Assembly (NCBI RefSeq): GCF_025630775.1
Contig: NZ_JAOSZE010000002.1
Span: 275,932 to 339,931, forward strand
From: Actinoplanes sp. KI2
Lineage (GTDB): Bacteria > Actinomycetota > Actinomycetes > Mycobacteriales > Micromonosporaceae
Direction of reading: 5' to 3'
DNA: 64,000 nucleotides
Made by a program: the position numbers and the translations under genes. Shown here in pieces: positions 43,233 through 53,916 of the stretch; the first letter of the stretch is position 1; each line of letters opens with the position of its first letter. Under the pieces are notes generated by a model, which saw nothing but the letters and a program-made list of their open reading frames with translations, searched no databases and was not told the origin of the DNA.

Positions 43233-43874
43233 ATGGACAAGGCCAAGGTGCGTCAGCAGGTCACCGTGCCGCTGCGCTTCTCGGACGGATATACGACGAC
43301 GGCGCGCGTGATGACCTTCGACAACCTGGTCGACGGCAAGGAGCACATCGCACTCGGCCTCGGCGACTGGCAGCGGGCGCTGACCAAGTCGGCGGCCGGC
43401 GGGCGGGCGCCGCTGGTCCGCCCGCACAGCGAGTGCCTGACCGGTGACGTGTTCGGCAGCCAGCGCTGCGACTGCGGACCGCAGCTGCGCGAGGCGGCCG
43501 AGCGGATCACCGACCAGGGCGGCTTCCTGCTGTACCTGCGCCAGGAGGGCCGGGGTATCGGGCTGTACGCCAAGCTGGACGCCTACGCGCTGCAGGACGC
43601 CGGCCTGGACACGTACGAGGCGAACGTGGCGCTCGGCCACGGCGAGGACGAGCGGGACTACACCGCGGCCGCGCAGATGCTGCTCGCGCTCGGCGCCGAC
43701 CGGGTCCGGCTGCTCTCCAACAACCCGGACAAGGCGGTGCAGCTGGAGTCCTGCGGCATCGAGGTGGCGCAGCGGATTCCGACCGGCGTGCACATGTCCG
43801 CGGCAAATGTCCGGTACCTGGCCACCAAGGCCACGCACACCGCGCACACGATCGAGCTACCCCTGGCCGAGTAG
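43233..43874 (+). CDS. ribA: GTP cyclohydrolase II
   Basis: 213 residues, stand-alone enzyme without the RibB half. It opens GTP to 2,5-diamino-6-ribosylamino-pyrimidinone phosphate. Zinc ligands are Cys68, Cys79 and Cys81 (HSECLTGD, then RCDCG); RQEGRGIGL follows at 103-111. Tyr118 (DAYALQ) is the position that decides between the normal product (Tyr) and a formylated one (Met in Streptomyces coelicolor SCO6655), so normal chemistry is predicted. ATG 43233 has GAGGAGGA upstream. No other riboflavin genes are here, so it may serve the neighbouring cluster. Confidence 0.93.
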   Translation: MDKAKVRQQVTVPLRFSDGYTTTARVMTFDNLVDGKEHIALGLGDWQRALTKSAAGGRAPLVRPHSECLTGDVFGSQRCDCGPQLREAAERITDQGGFLLYLRQEGRGIGLYAKLDAYALQDAGLDTYEANVALGHGEDERDYTAAAQMLLALGADRVRLLSNNPDKAVQLESCGIEVAQRIPTGVHMSAANVRYLATKATHTAHTIELPLAE

Positions 43875-43931
43875 CCGGGGGTTATCCACAGGGCGCCGCC
43901 GAATGTCGGCCGGTCTCTCTACTATCGCGGG

Positions 43932-45971
<2,040 letters not shown>

Positions 45972-46240
45972 CCGCCTGACCGCCGCGCCGCCCGACCGCC
46001 GCGCCGCCCGACCGCCGCGCCGCCGCGCCGCCCGACCGCCGGGCCGCCTGACCGCCGGGCCGCCTGACCGCCGGGCCGCCTGACCGCCGGGCCGCCTGAC
46101 CGCCGGGCCGCCTGACCGCCGGGCCGCCGCGCCGCCCGACCGCCGGGCTGCCTGACCGCCGGGCCGCCTGACCGCCGGGCCGCCTGACCGCCGGGCCGCC
46201 TGACCGCCGGGCCGCCCGGCCGCCTGACCGCCCGGCCGGG
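45972..46240. repeat. 16-bp minisatellite between recQ and the peptidase gene
   Basis: Tandem array of variants of CTGACCGCCGGGCCGC. At least eight near-perfect 16-bp copies and several shorter variants (ACCGCCGCGCCGCC) fill the space between two convergent genes. No spacer units separate them, so it is not CRISPR. The period is not a multiple of three, so it is not coding. It can form G/C-rich secondary structure and may act as transcription stop. Confidence 0.9.
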
Positions 46241-46249
46241 CGGCGATGC

Positions 46250-47596
46250 CTATGCGGTCCGGCCGGGCTGGGCGGCCAGTTCTTCGATCAGGCCGACCTG
46301 GGCGACGATCAGCTTCTCGATCTCGCTCGGGTCGACGCTCTCGTCGGACGCGTGGATGCGCGACGCCGCGACGTCCTCCGGTCCCCAGAGGATGAACTCC
46401 GCCCGCGGCGCGACCTCGTGCAGCGTGCCGAGCAGCGGGATCGACGCGCCGTTGCCGGCCTCCTCGACCGGCTTGCCGAACGCCTCTTCCAGGGCGCGGC
46501 GGGCGGCGGCGTAGCCGGGTCCGTCGGTGCGGCAGGCGAAGGGCGGCGCGGCCTTGGTGCGTTCGACCTCGACGTGTGCGCCCCACGGTGCGTGGCTGCG
46601 CAGGTGTGCCTCCAGCGCGTCCAGTTCCTTGGACGGGTCGGAGCCGGGCACGATGCGCATCGACAGCTTGGCGCGGGCCTGCGGGATGAGCACGTTGGAC
46701 GAGCCGGCGACGCTGGTCATGTCGACCCCGATCGCGCTGATCGACGGCTCCGCCCACAGCCGCCGGGCCAAGCTGCCCGACCCGGCCAGCCCGACGCCGT
46801 CGAGCAGGTCCGCACTGGCCCGGAACTCCTCCTCGTCCAGCTCGCCGCCGGTCCACGGGTTGCGGGACACCCCGGCCACCGCGACGTTCCCCGCCTCGTC
46901 GTGCAGCGTCGACAGCAGCCGGGCCAGGGCCATCATCGCATCCGGTGCCGGGCCGCCGAAGACACCGGAGTGCAGCGGGTGCTGCAGGGTACCGACCGTG
47001 ACCACGCACGCCACGTCACCGCGCAGGACGGTGGTGAGCACCGGGTCGCCGACCCGCAGGTTGCCCATGTCGCAGACCACGAAGACGTCACAGGCGAACA
47101 GCTCCGGGTGGGCCAGGACGAAGGCGGGCAGGTTGCTCTCCGTCTCCTCCATGCCTTCCACCACCAGCCGTACGGTGCACGGCGGCCGGCCCTCGAAGAT
47201 GCGCATGGTGCCCAGGTGGGCGACCAGTCCGCCCTTGTCGTCGGCGGCACCGCGCCCGTAGATGCGCCCGTTCTTGTGGGTCGCGGTCCACGGGTCGCTC
47301 GTCCAGCCCTGCGACTCGGGGGCGGGCTGCACGTCGTAGTGGGCGTACAGCATGACCACCGGGGAGCCGGGCGGGCCTGGCACCTCGGCGTAGATCGGCG
47401 GGTAGCCGCTCGGCACCGGCATCAGCTCGGCGTTGGTGAATCCCGCCGCTCGCACGAGGTCGAGGGCCTGGTGGCCCATCCGCTCGACCGGCTCGGCCGG
47501 ATACCCCGGGAACGCGACCGACGGGATGGCGACCAGCCGCTCCAGACTCTCCACCAACGACGGCATCATCGCCGCCACTCGCTCCCGCGTACCCAT
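46250..47596 (-). CDS. M20-family metallopeptidase (dipeptidase-like), copy 1
   Basis: 448 residues of the M20/M25/M40 family with two zinc ions. Visible sites: LYAHYDVQPAP (His near 83, Asp), YGRGAADDKGG (bridging Asp), GMEETES (catalytic Glu pair) and LHSGVFGG (dimerisation-domain His). Likely hydrolyses dipeptides or acyl amino acids in the cytoplasm. ATG 47596 has GGAGGA upstream. It is divergent from the Dcu transporter and has an inverted, partly identical copy at 49153. Confidence 0.9.
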   Translation of the reverse strand: MGTRERVAAMMPSLVESLERLVAIPSVAFPGYPAEPVERMGHQALDLVRAAGFTNAELMPVPSGYPPIYAEVPGPPGSPVVMLYAHYDVQPAPESQGWTSDPWTATHKNGRIYGRGAADDKGGLVAHLGTMRIFEGRPPCTVRLVVEGMEETESNLPAFVLAHPELFACDVFVVCDMGNLRVGDPVLTTVLRGDVACVVTVGTLQHPLHSGVFGGPAPDAMMALARLLSTLHDEAGNVAVAGVSRNPWTGGELDEEEFRASADLLDGVGLAGSGSLARRLWAEPSISAIGVDMTSVAGSSNVLIPQARAKLSMRIVPGSDPSKELDALEAHLRSHAPWGAHVEVERTKAAPPFACRTDGPGYAAARRALEEAFGKPVEEAGNGASIPLLGTLHEVAPRAEFILWGPEDVAASRIHASDESVDPSEIEKLIVAQVGLIEELAAQPGRTA

Positions 47597-47735
47597 GAAG
47601 ATCCTCCGTCCTCGAGCCCGACTCCATTGCCGCAGCGAGCGTTGACGATCACCTCATCCTTTCCGGATGACGCCCGTGACCAGTGCCGAATGCGAATCTC
47701 CCCACCACACACCACCGCGTGAGGGGTAACCGGTC

Positions 47736-49139
47736 ATGAGCGCAAAATTCGTTCTCGAGGCCCTGGTCGTCCTCGGGTGCATCGTGATGGGCACCCGCTC
47801 CAGCGGCGTGGGTGTCGGTGTCTGGGGCGGCCTCGGCACGTTCGTCCTGGTCTTCATCTTCCGCGAGGCGCCGGGCGAGCCGCCCGCGGGCGCGGTGGCG
47901 ATCATCCTGGCCGTGGTGACGGCGGCCGCGATGATGCAGGCGGCCGGGGGCATCGACTGGATGGTGAAGGTCGCCGCGAAGGTGATCGAGGCGCATCCGC
48001 GGCAGATCACCCTGATCGCGCCGCTGACCGCCTTCGCCTTCTCGATCGGCGCGGGCACCAGCAACATCCTGTATCCGCTGCTGCCGGTCATCTACGACGT
48101 GTCGTACCGCAACGGGATCCGGCCGTCGCGGCCGCTGTCGGTCAGCGTCGTGCAGTCCGGCGTCGCCCTCGCCGCCTCGCCGGTGTCCGCCGCGATGGCC
48201 GCGATGCTGACGCTGACCGACACCGAGCAGTACAACTTCGGCCTCACCCAGATCCTCGCCGTCACCATCCCGGCCTGTCTCGCGGGCATCGTGGTGACCG
48301 CGCTGGTGGCCAACCGGATGGGCAAGGAGCTGGCCGAGGACCCCGAGGTGCAGGAGAAGGTGGCGGCCGGCCTGATCCCGGCGCCCGGCCGGGCGCGTAC
48401 GGCCGTCAAGCAGCCGGTGACCGGCGCGGCCGGCACCGGTACGGACGCGCCCGAGGAGGCCGCCTCGGCCCACCTGACCGCCACCAAGGAGGGCCGCAAC
48501 GCCGCGGTCGCCTTCCTCATCGGCGTGCTGGTGATCGTGCTCCTCGGTCTCTTCCCCGACCTGCGCCCCTCCTTCGAGTCGGACGGCAAGTCGACCCCGC
48601 TGGACATGACCAGCACCATCGTCATGGTGATGTTCGTGGCCGCGGTCGCGATCATCTTCCTCGGCAAGCCCGAGGTGAAGAAGGTCCCGGAGATGTCGGT
48701 CTTCAAGGCCGGCATGATGTCGGCGATCGCCCTCTTCGGTATCGCCTGGATGACGTCGACCTTCATCGAGGCGCACGAGACGTTCATCGTGGACACCGTC
48801 GGCGGCTGGGTGAACGACTACCGGTTCATCTTCGCGCTCGCCGTCTTCCTGGTCGCCGCGCTGACCACCAGCCAGTCGACCGCCACCCGGACGATGGTCC
48901 CGATCGGCCTCGCCGCCGGGCTGGCACCCGGGCTGGTCACCGGCATGTGGGCCGGCGCGATCGGCGGCGTGTACGCGCTGCCGACCGGCGGCCCGCAGAT
49001 CGCCGCGGCCAACTTCGACCTCTCCGGCACGACCAAGCTGGGCACCAAGCTGTTCGACCACAGCTACTTCGTCCCGATGCTGGTGCTCTCGTTCACCACC
49101 GTGGTGGTGGGCGCGGTCATCGGCGCCGTGTTCTTCTGA
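47736..49139 (+). CDS. DcuA/DcuB-family C4-dicarboxylate transporter
   Basis: 467-residue membrane transporter with about ten to twelve helices. Similarity to DcuA/DcuB antiporters is seen in the start (LEALVVLGCIVMGTRSSGVG), GAGTSNILYPLLPVIYDV near 110, and the end region LPTGGPQIAAANFD. Dcu proteins exchange fumarate, malate or aspartate for succinate. Between two dipeptidase genes it may instead take up aspartate or feed on peptide-derived amino acids (inference). ATG 47736 has GAGGGG upstream. The next peptidase gene starts 13 bases after its stop, so these are an operon. Confidence 0.88.
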   Translation: MSAKFVLEALVVLGCIVMGTRSSGVGVGVWGGLGTFVLVFIFREAPGEPPAGAVAIILAVVTAAAMMQAAGGIDWMVKVAAKVIEAHPRQITLIAPLTAFAFSIGAGTSNILYPLLPVIYDVSYRNGIRPSRPLSVSVVQSGVALAASPVSAAMAAMLTLTDTEQYNFGLTQILAVTIPACLAGIVVTALVANRMGKELAEDPEVQEKVAAGLIPAPGRARTAVKQPVTGAAGTGTDAPEEAASAHLTATKEGRNAAVAFLIGVLVIVLLGLFPDLRPSFESDGKSTPLDMTSTIVMVMFVAAVAIIFLGKPEVKKVPEMSVFKAGMMSAIALFGIAWMTSTFIEAHETFIVDTVGGWVNDYRFIFALAVFLVAALTTSQSTATRTMVPIGLAAGLAPGLVTGMWAGAIGGVYALPTGGPQIAAANFDLSGTTKLGTKLFDHSYFVPMLVLSFTTVVVGAVIGAVFF

Positions 49140-49152
49140 GGAAAGGCCTGCC

Positions 49153-50487
49153 ATGGACATCCCGAACAAGGTGGCGGCGCTGATGCCGTCGTTGGTGGCC
49201 GACCTCGAGCGGCTGGTCGCCATCCCGTCGGTCGCGTTCCCGGGGTATCCGGCCGAGCCGGTCGAGCGGATGGCTCACGAGACCCTGGAACTGGTACGGG
49301 CGGCGGGATTCACCAACGCCGAGCTGATGCCGGTGCCGAGCGGCTACCCGCCGATCTACGCCGAGGTGCCGGGCCCGCCCGGCTCCCCGGTGGTCATGCT
49401 GTACGCCCACTACGACGTGCAGCCCGCCCCGGAGAGCCAGGGCTGGACGAGCGACCCGTGGACCGCGACCCACAAGAACGGGCGCATCTACGGGCGCGGT
49501 GCCGCCGACGACAAGGGCGGACTGGTCGCCCACCTGGGCACCATGCGCGTGTTCGACGGGCAGCCGCCCTGCACCGTACGGCTGATCCTGGAAGGCATGG
49601 AGGAGACGGAGAGCAACCTGCCCGCCTTCGTCGAGGCCCACCCGGAGCTGTTCGCCTGCGATCTCTTCGTCATCTGCGACACCGGCAACCTGCGGGTGGC
49701 CGAGCCGGTCTTCACCACCGTCCTGCGCGGTGACGTGGCGTGCGTGGTCACGGTCGGCACCCTGCAGCACCCGCTGCACTCCGGTGTCTTCGGCGGCCCG
49801 GCACCGGACGCGATGATGGCCCTGGCCCGGCTGCTGTCCACGCTGCACGACGACGAGGGCAACGTGACCGTGGACGGCGCGTCGACCGGGGTCTGGGACG
49901 GGGCGGACTTCGGCGAGGACGAGTTCCGGGCGAGCGCCGACCTGCTCGACGGCGTCCGGCTGGCCGGTTCCGGCCCGGTCAGCCGCCGCCTCTGGGCCCG
50001 GCCGTCGGTGAACGCGATCGGGGTCGACATGACCAGCGTCGCCGGCTCGTCCAACGTGCTCATCCCGCAGGCCCGCGCCAAGCTGTCGATGCGCATCGTG
50101 CCCGGCTCCGACCCGTCCAAGGAACTCGACGCGCTCGAGGCACACCTGCGCAGCCACGCACCGTGGGGCGCACACGTCGAGGTCGAACGCACCAAGGCCG
50201 CGCCGCCCTTCGCCTGCCGCACCGACGGACCCGGCTACGCCGCCGCCCGCCGCGCCCTCGAAGAGGCGTTCGGCAAGGCGCCCGGCGAGGCCGGCAACGG
50301 CGGGTCCATCCCCCTGCTGCGCTACCTGCAGAACGCTGCCCCGGAGGCCGAGTTCCTGCTGTGGGGCGTCTCGGACATCGCGGCCTCCCGCATCCACGGC
50401 TCGGACGAGAGCGTCGATCCGGCCGAGCTGCAGCGCATGATCGTCGCCCAGTCCCTGCTGCTGAGGAACATCGCCTCCGGGGAGTGA
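49153..50487 (+). CDS. M20-family metallopeptidase (dipeptidase-like), copy 2
   Basis: 444 residues, same family and catalytic sites as the gene at 46250-47596. The two proteins are identical over about residues 49-131 and 286-371 but differ much more in between and at both ends. The identical blocks also match almost completely in DNA, so copies have exchanged sequence. It lies just after the Dcu transporter (13 bases), probably in one operon. Substrate could be aspartyl- or other dipeptides, given the transporter (inference). Confidence 0.9.
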   Translation: MDIPNKVAALMPSLVADLERLVAIPSVAFPGYPAEPVERMAHETLELVRAAGFTNAELMPVPSGYPPIYAEVPGPPGSPVVMLYAHYDVQPAPESQGWTSDPWTATHKNGRIYGRGAADDKGGLVAHLGTMRVFDGQPPCTVRLILEGMEETESNLPAFVEAHPELFACDLFVICDTGNLRVAEPVFTTVLRGDVACVVTVGTLQHPLHSGVFGGPAPDAMMALARLLSTLHDDEGNVTVDGASTGVWDGADFGEDEFRASADLLDGVRLAGSGPVSRRLWARPSVNAIGVDMTSVAGSSNVLIPQARAKLSMRIVPGSDPSKELDALEAHLRSHAPWGAHVEVERTKAAPPFACRTDGPGYAAARRALEEAFGKAPGEAGNGGSIPLLRYLQNAAPEAEFLLWGVSDIAASRIHGSDESVDPAELQRMIVAQSLLLRNIASGE

Positions 50488-50553
50488 CCGAACACCGTCA
50501 TTTGTGCGAGGCTGTCCGGAAACTGAACGGACCTGCCACCGTGGAGTGACGGT

Positions 50554-51498
50554 TTGCGCTTCTTCAACAAGACCCGGACGCTCGGGCTCGCCGCGTCGCT
50601 GACCGTCGGACTGATCGCCTGGGTGATCAGTGGTGACGCCATCAACGCCCTGATCGTCGCGGTGCTCGGCGAGATCATCGCCCTGCTGATCGACCTGCAC
50701 CTCACGGTGACCGGCGAACTGGAGGACTTCAAGCGGGCCGATGCGCTCCGCTCGGCGCTGCCGGCCCGCGGCCCCAACAAACCCGACCTCGAGGCGTACG
50801 TGGCGAACTACGCCACCGTCACCAAGAACGGCAACGCGCTGCTCGCCGCGTACGCGGAGGAACGGATGCTGGAAGCGGTCGAGGAGATGCACAACCTCGC
50901 CGAGGGCCACATGGAGATCGGCCCCGAGCAGTTGCAGGAGAAGGGCGCGCAGATCCTGCGGAACCTGAAGGTCGGCGGGTTCGCCACCGCGCTCGGCCAC
51001 CTCTACGACTTCTGGCTGCTGGAGGAGCAGGACAACGCCGCCGTGAACCCCGCGGTGGCGGACGACGACGACGCGGCCACCGACGCGGCCAGGCGCGACT
51101 ACCAGCGGCAGAGCCTGGAGGCGGTGCAGACCCGCAAGGTGCCGATCACCCGGGTGTTCCTCCTCGAAAGCCGTGAGGTGAGGCTGCCGGCCGAGTTCTT
51201 CCGGCTGATCGACGACCAGGCCCGGGCCGGCGTGGTGGTGCTGGTGGCCTACGTGGACCGGATCCCGGAGAACCTGGTCGAGGACTTCGCCATCTGGGAC
51301 GACAAGCTGGTCGCCCGGGTCAGCTGGAAGCCGCGCCCGGTGGTGGCGCCGAACGGTGAGAAGATCGTCACCTCGACGGTCGGCAAGACGGCGTACCACA
51401 CCACGCCGGGCGAGTTGCAGCGCGCCCGCCGCCAGCGCGACGAACTGCTGCGGCACGCGGTCAGATGGGCCGAGGTGCGCTCCCGCCACACCAGCTAG
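50554..51498 (+). CDS. Hypothetical membrane-anchored protein
   Basis: 314 residues. One or two hydrophobic stretches at the N-terminus (about 10-45) anchor a soluble helical domain rich in charged residues (LLAAYAEERMLEAVEEMHNL). Near 185-270 there is a more compact mixed region (TRVFLLESREVRLPAEFFRL, VVVLVAYVDRIPENLVEDFA), which resembles the layout of phospholipase-D-like domains but lacks an HKD motif. TTG 50554 is the start. It follows the peptidase gene by 66 bases. Function unknown. Confidence 0.6.
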   Translation: MRFFNKTRTLGLAASLTVGLIAWVISGDAINALIVAVLGEIIALLIDLHLTVTGELEDFKRADALRSALPARGPNKPDLEAYVANYATVTKNGNALLAAYAEERMLEAVEEMHNLAEGHMEIGPEQLQEKGAQILRNLKVGGFATALGHLYDFWLLEEQDNAAVNPAVADDDDAATDAARRDYQRQSLEAVQTRKVPITRVFLLESREVRLPAEFFRLIDDQARAGVVVLVAYVDRIPENLVEDFAIWDDKLVARVSWKPRPVVAPNGEKIVTSTVGKTAYHTTPGELQRARRQRDELLRHAVRWAEVRSRHTS

Positions 51499-51571
51499 CG
51501 ATGCCGGCGCAACCAGCGGCGCTGTCGGCGCACCAGCTGTCGCTCCCGGCACACCGGCGGGAACGGCGCGG

Positions 51572-52417
51572 TCAGGCCGGCCTCTCGGCGACCAGGCGCA
51601 GGTACCGCGTGGGGGCGAACTCGCCGGGGACCACCGCGATCGCCTCGTGCACGATCGTGAAACCGGCCGCCTCGAACAGGCGCCGGATGCTCTCCTCGGA
51701 GCCCAGGTTCGCGCTGGTCATCTTGTCGGCGTAGACGCCGGCCGCGGCCACCAGGTCGGCCGTGCCGAGCTTGCCGTGCGCGGCCGAGCCGTCCAGCCGC
51801 TGCCGGAACCGCTCGGCGAACCGGGCCCGCCCGCGAGCCTCGCCGGTGGCGTCGAACTCGGAGCCGGAGTGGATCCGCACGGTGGTGACGACCCGGCCGC
51901 CCGGGGCGAGCGCGGCGAACCACTTCTTCGCGACGATCGCCGCGTCGGCCGGCGCGAAGCGGGTGAGCAGCGCGTCCGACACGATCACCGTGGCGTCGGT
52001 GACCGGCAGATCGTCGCGCAGCAGGTCGCCCTGCCGGGCGGTCAGCGGGACGCCGGCGCGCCGGGCGTACCACTCCGAGGCGTCGAGCGGGGTGCGGCAC
52101 TGGTCGAGGACGATCACCTCACCGCCGGCCTCGATCGCGTACGCCACCATGGAGAAGTCGGCGGTGCCGGAGACCAGGACCCGGCCGCCGGGGTCGCGCG
52201 GCAGCCAGGTGCGGTAGAAGTCGTGGTGCCAGGTCGGCGAGCTGACCATGTCGACCTCGCGCAGGAACGGCCAGACGCCGTGGTACCAGGCGCAGGAGAC
52301 GGCGTCGACGGGGCCGTGCGAGCAGGAGGCCGGGCTCAGCGAGGAGACGGTGGCGCACCACTCCGCGACGCTCGCACGCAACTCCGCGAGAAACGCGGGC
52401 GCAGAGCTCACGGTCAA
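51572..52417 (-). CDS. SAM-dependent methyltransferase-like protein
   Basis: About 281 residues. A class I methyltransferase core is visible: GGRVLVSGTADFSMVAYAIE near 75-95, then EVIVLDQC, ARQGDLL and VIVSDALL. The usual GxGxG is replaced by SGTAD, so SAM binding is less certain. The start is probably TTG 52417, nine bases after GGAGG; GTG 52411 is an alternative. It lies 51 bases after the EgtD-like gene and both are on the reverse strand, so they probably share a transcript. Confidence 0.65.
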   Translation of the reverse strand: MTVSSAPAFLAELRASVAEWCATVSSLSPASCSHGPVDAVSCAWYHGVWPFLREVDMVSSPTWHHDFYRTWLPRDPGGRVLVSGTADFSMVAYAIEAGGEVIVLDQCRTPLDASEWYARRAGVPLTARQGDLLRDDLPVTDATVIVSDALLTRFAPADAAIVAKKWFAALAPGGRVVTTVRIHSGSEFDATGEARGRARFAERFRQRLDGSAAHGKLGTADLVAAAGVYADKMTSANLGSEESIRRLFEAAGFTIVHEAIAVVPGEFAPTRYLRLVAERPA

Positions 52418-52468
52418 CGGACTTCGCCTCCCGAGCCTCCCGGCCAGCCGCCCTGGCCTCTCCAAATG

Positions 52469-53404
52469 CTACTCGTCCGGGTCGGCGGCGACCGCGCCGA
52501 CGATCAAACGCCCCGCCGTGTCGTCCAGTTGTAGACGGTCGGTGGACCAGCCGCCATCCGCCAACAGGCCAACCACCTCGGCGGCCTGGAACCGGCGGGA
52601 GCGGAAGCACCGGACCCGCTCCCCCGCCGCCAGTTCGGCGTCGTCGAGAGTGACAGCCGTCCGCAACACCGCGTCCACCACCACCTCGTCGTTCTCGTAG
52701 CCGAGCCGGTCGTCGATCGCGTCGGCCGGGACGCCGACGGCGAGCAGCGGCTCGAGCGCCGCCCGCCGGAAGGTCTCGTTCCGGTACGGCGCGAGGTAGT
52801 CCTCGGCCGTGGCGCCCGGAACCCGCGCGCTGAGGCCCAGCAGCAGACGGTCGCCGGGACGCAGGCTCTCCCGGATGTTGCGCAGCGTCGCCGGGACGTC
52901 CTCCACGTTGCCCAGCGTCTGGCCGAGGAACAGGACCACCACCGGCGAGGGACCCCGCCGCCAGTCGGCGATCGCGGTCGTCGGCCCCTGCTCGACGTCC
53001 CACAGCGCCGTGTCGGCCCGCACCCCGCCGGACCGCAGGCTCTGGGCGGCGATCCCCAGCAGCGTCCGGCTGAAGTCGAGACCGAGGTACCGCCCGTAGT
53101 GCCCGGCGGTGGCGAGCAGCGCGGCGCTGTGCCGGCCGTTCCCCGGGCCGATCTCGACGATCTGGTCGCCGGCGTGGCCGCGCAGGAACGAGGCCACCTC
53201 GCGCACCTCGTCCGAGCCGACCACGCTCGCGTAGGTCTCCAGCTGTGCGAGGGCGTCGTGCGTGTGGGCGGCACTGCCGGCGTACGCGTACTTGAGCGGA
53301 AGTTGACCTTTGGCGATGTACGCGATGATCTCGGCGCGATGCGAATCCGACTCGAGGAAGGTCGACACGCCGTCAGTCAAGAAGGACGACACGCCGCCAG
53401 TCAA
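52469..53404 (-). CDS. EgtD-like (histidine N-methyltransferase family) methyltransferase
   Basis: 311 residues with the fold and motif order of EgtD/PF10017 proteins: PLKYAYAGSAAHTHDAL near 36-52, SAM site IVEIGPGNGRHSAALL near 83-98, YLGLDFSRTLL, and VVLFLGQTLGNVED, which matches the family's GSTLGN-type segment. EgtD proper trimethylates histidine for ergothioneine, but egtB and egtC are not here, so the substrate may differ. TTG 53404 is used as start; ATG is not available and GTG 53368 is possible. A neighbouring methyltransferase-like gene suggests a joint role. Confidence 0.65.
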   Translation of the reverse strand: MTGGVSSFLTDGVSTFLESDSHRAEIIAYIAKGQLPLKYAYAGSAAHTHDALAQLETYASVVGSDEVREVASFLRGHAGDQIVEIGPGNGRHSAALLATAGHYGRYLGLDFSRTLLGIAAQSLRSGGVRADTALWDVEQGPTTAIADWRRGPSPVVVLFLGQTLGNVEDVPATLRNIRESLRPGDRLLLGLSARVPGATAEDYLAPYRNETFRRAALEPLLAVGVPADAIDDRLGYENDEVVVDAVLRTAVTLDDAELAAGERVRCFRSRRFQAAEVVGLLADGGWSTDRLQLDDTAGRLIVGAVAADPDE

Positions 53405-53450
53405 TCAGCCGGACGGGCCGGGCGGCGAGACCGCCCGGCCGCGAGCCGCG

Positions 53451-53858
53451 TCACGCGCCGACCACGTCGACCATCCACTGGACGCCGAACCTGTCGCGGC
53501 ACTGGCCGTAGAGGTCGCCCCACATCTGCTTCTCGAACGGCATCATCACCTCGCCGCCGTCGGAGAGCTTTTCCCACGCCTCCTCGAGGCCCTCGCCGGG
53601 GTCGCCGCTGACGCTGACCGTGATGCTGTTGCCGGGGGTGAGCGTCATGCCGGGGCCGAGGTCGGACGCCATCAGGCGGTAGCCCTGGGGGGTGTCGAGG
53701 TTGGCGTGCATGACGAGGTCTTTCATCGCCGGGTCGGGGACACCGAACTCGCCGAACGTGTTGATCTTGAGCTCGCCGCCGAAGACCGACCGGTAGAACT
53801 CCATCGCCTGACGGGCCGTGCCGTCGAAGGTCAGGTACGGGTTGAGCTGAGACGCCAT
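53451..53858 (-). CDS. VOC/PhnB-like glyoxalase-superfamily protein
   Basis: 135 residues of the PhnB-like group in the vicinal oxygen chelate superfamily: QLNPYLTFDGTARQAMEFY at the start, ending FGVQWMVDV. The expected metal-ligand pattern of true glyoxalases is incomplete, as usual in PhnB-like members. ATG 53858 has AAGGAG six bases upstream and is preferred over GTG 53861. Function unclear; family members bind small organic molecules. Confidence 0.85.
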   Translation of the reverse strand: MASQLNPYLTFDGTARQAMEFYRSVFGGELKINTFGEFGVPDPAMKDLVMHANLDTPQGYRLMASDLGPGMTLTPGNSITVSVSGDPGEGLEEAWEKLSDGGEVMMPFEKQMWGDLYGQCRDRFGVQWMVDVVGA

Positions 53859-53916
53859 CACAGGCTCCTTTGCCGGCTGACTGTCGTTTCCAGCCCGACG
53901 CTAGACCTGCCCTACG

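Noticed and set aside
52469..53404. Ergothioneine biosynthesis cluster
   Set aside because: Only an EgtD-like gene is seen. EgtA, EgtB, EgtC and EgtE homologues are absent from the window.
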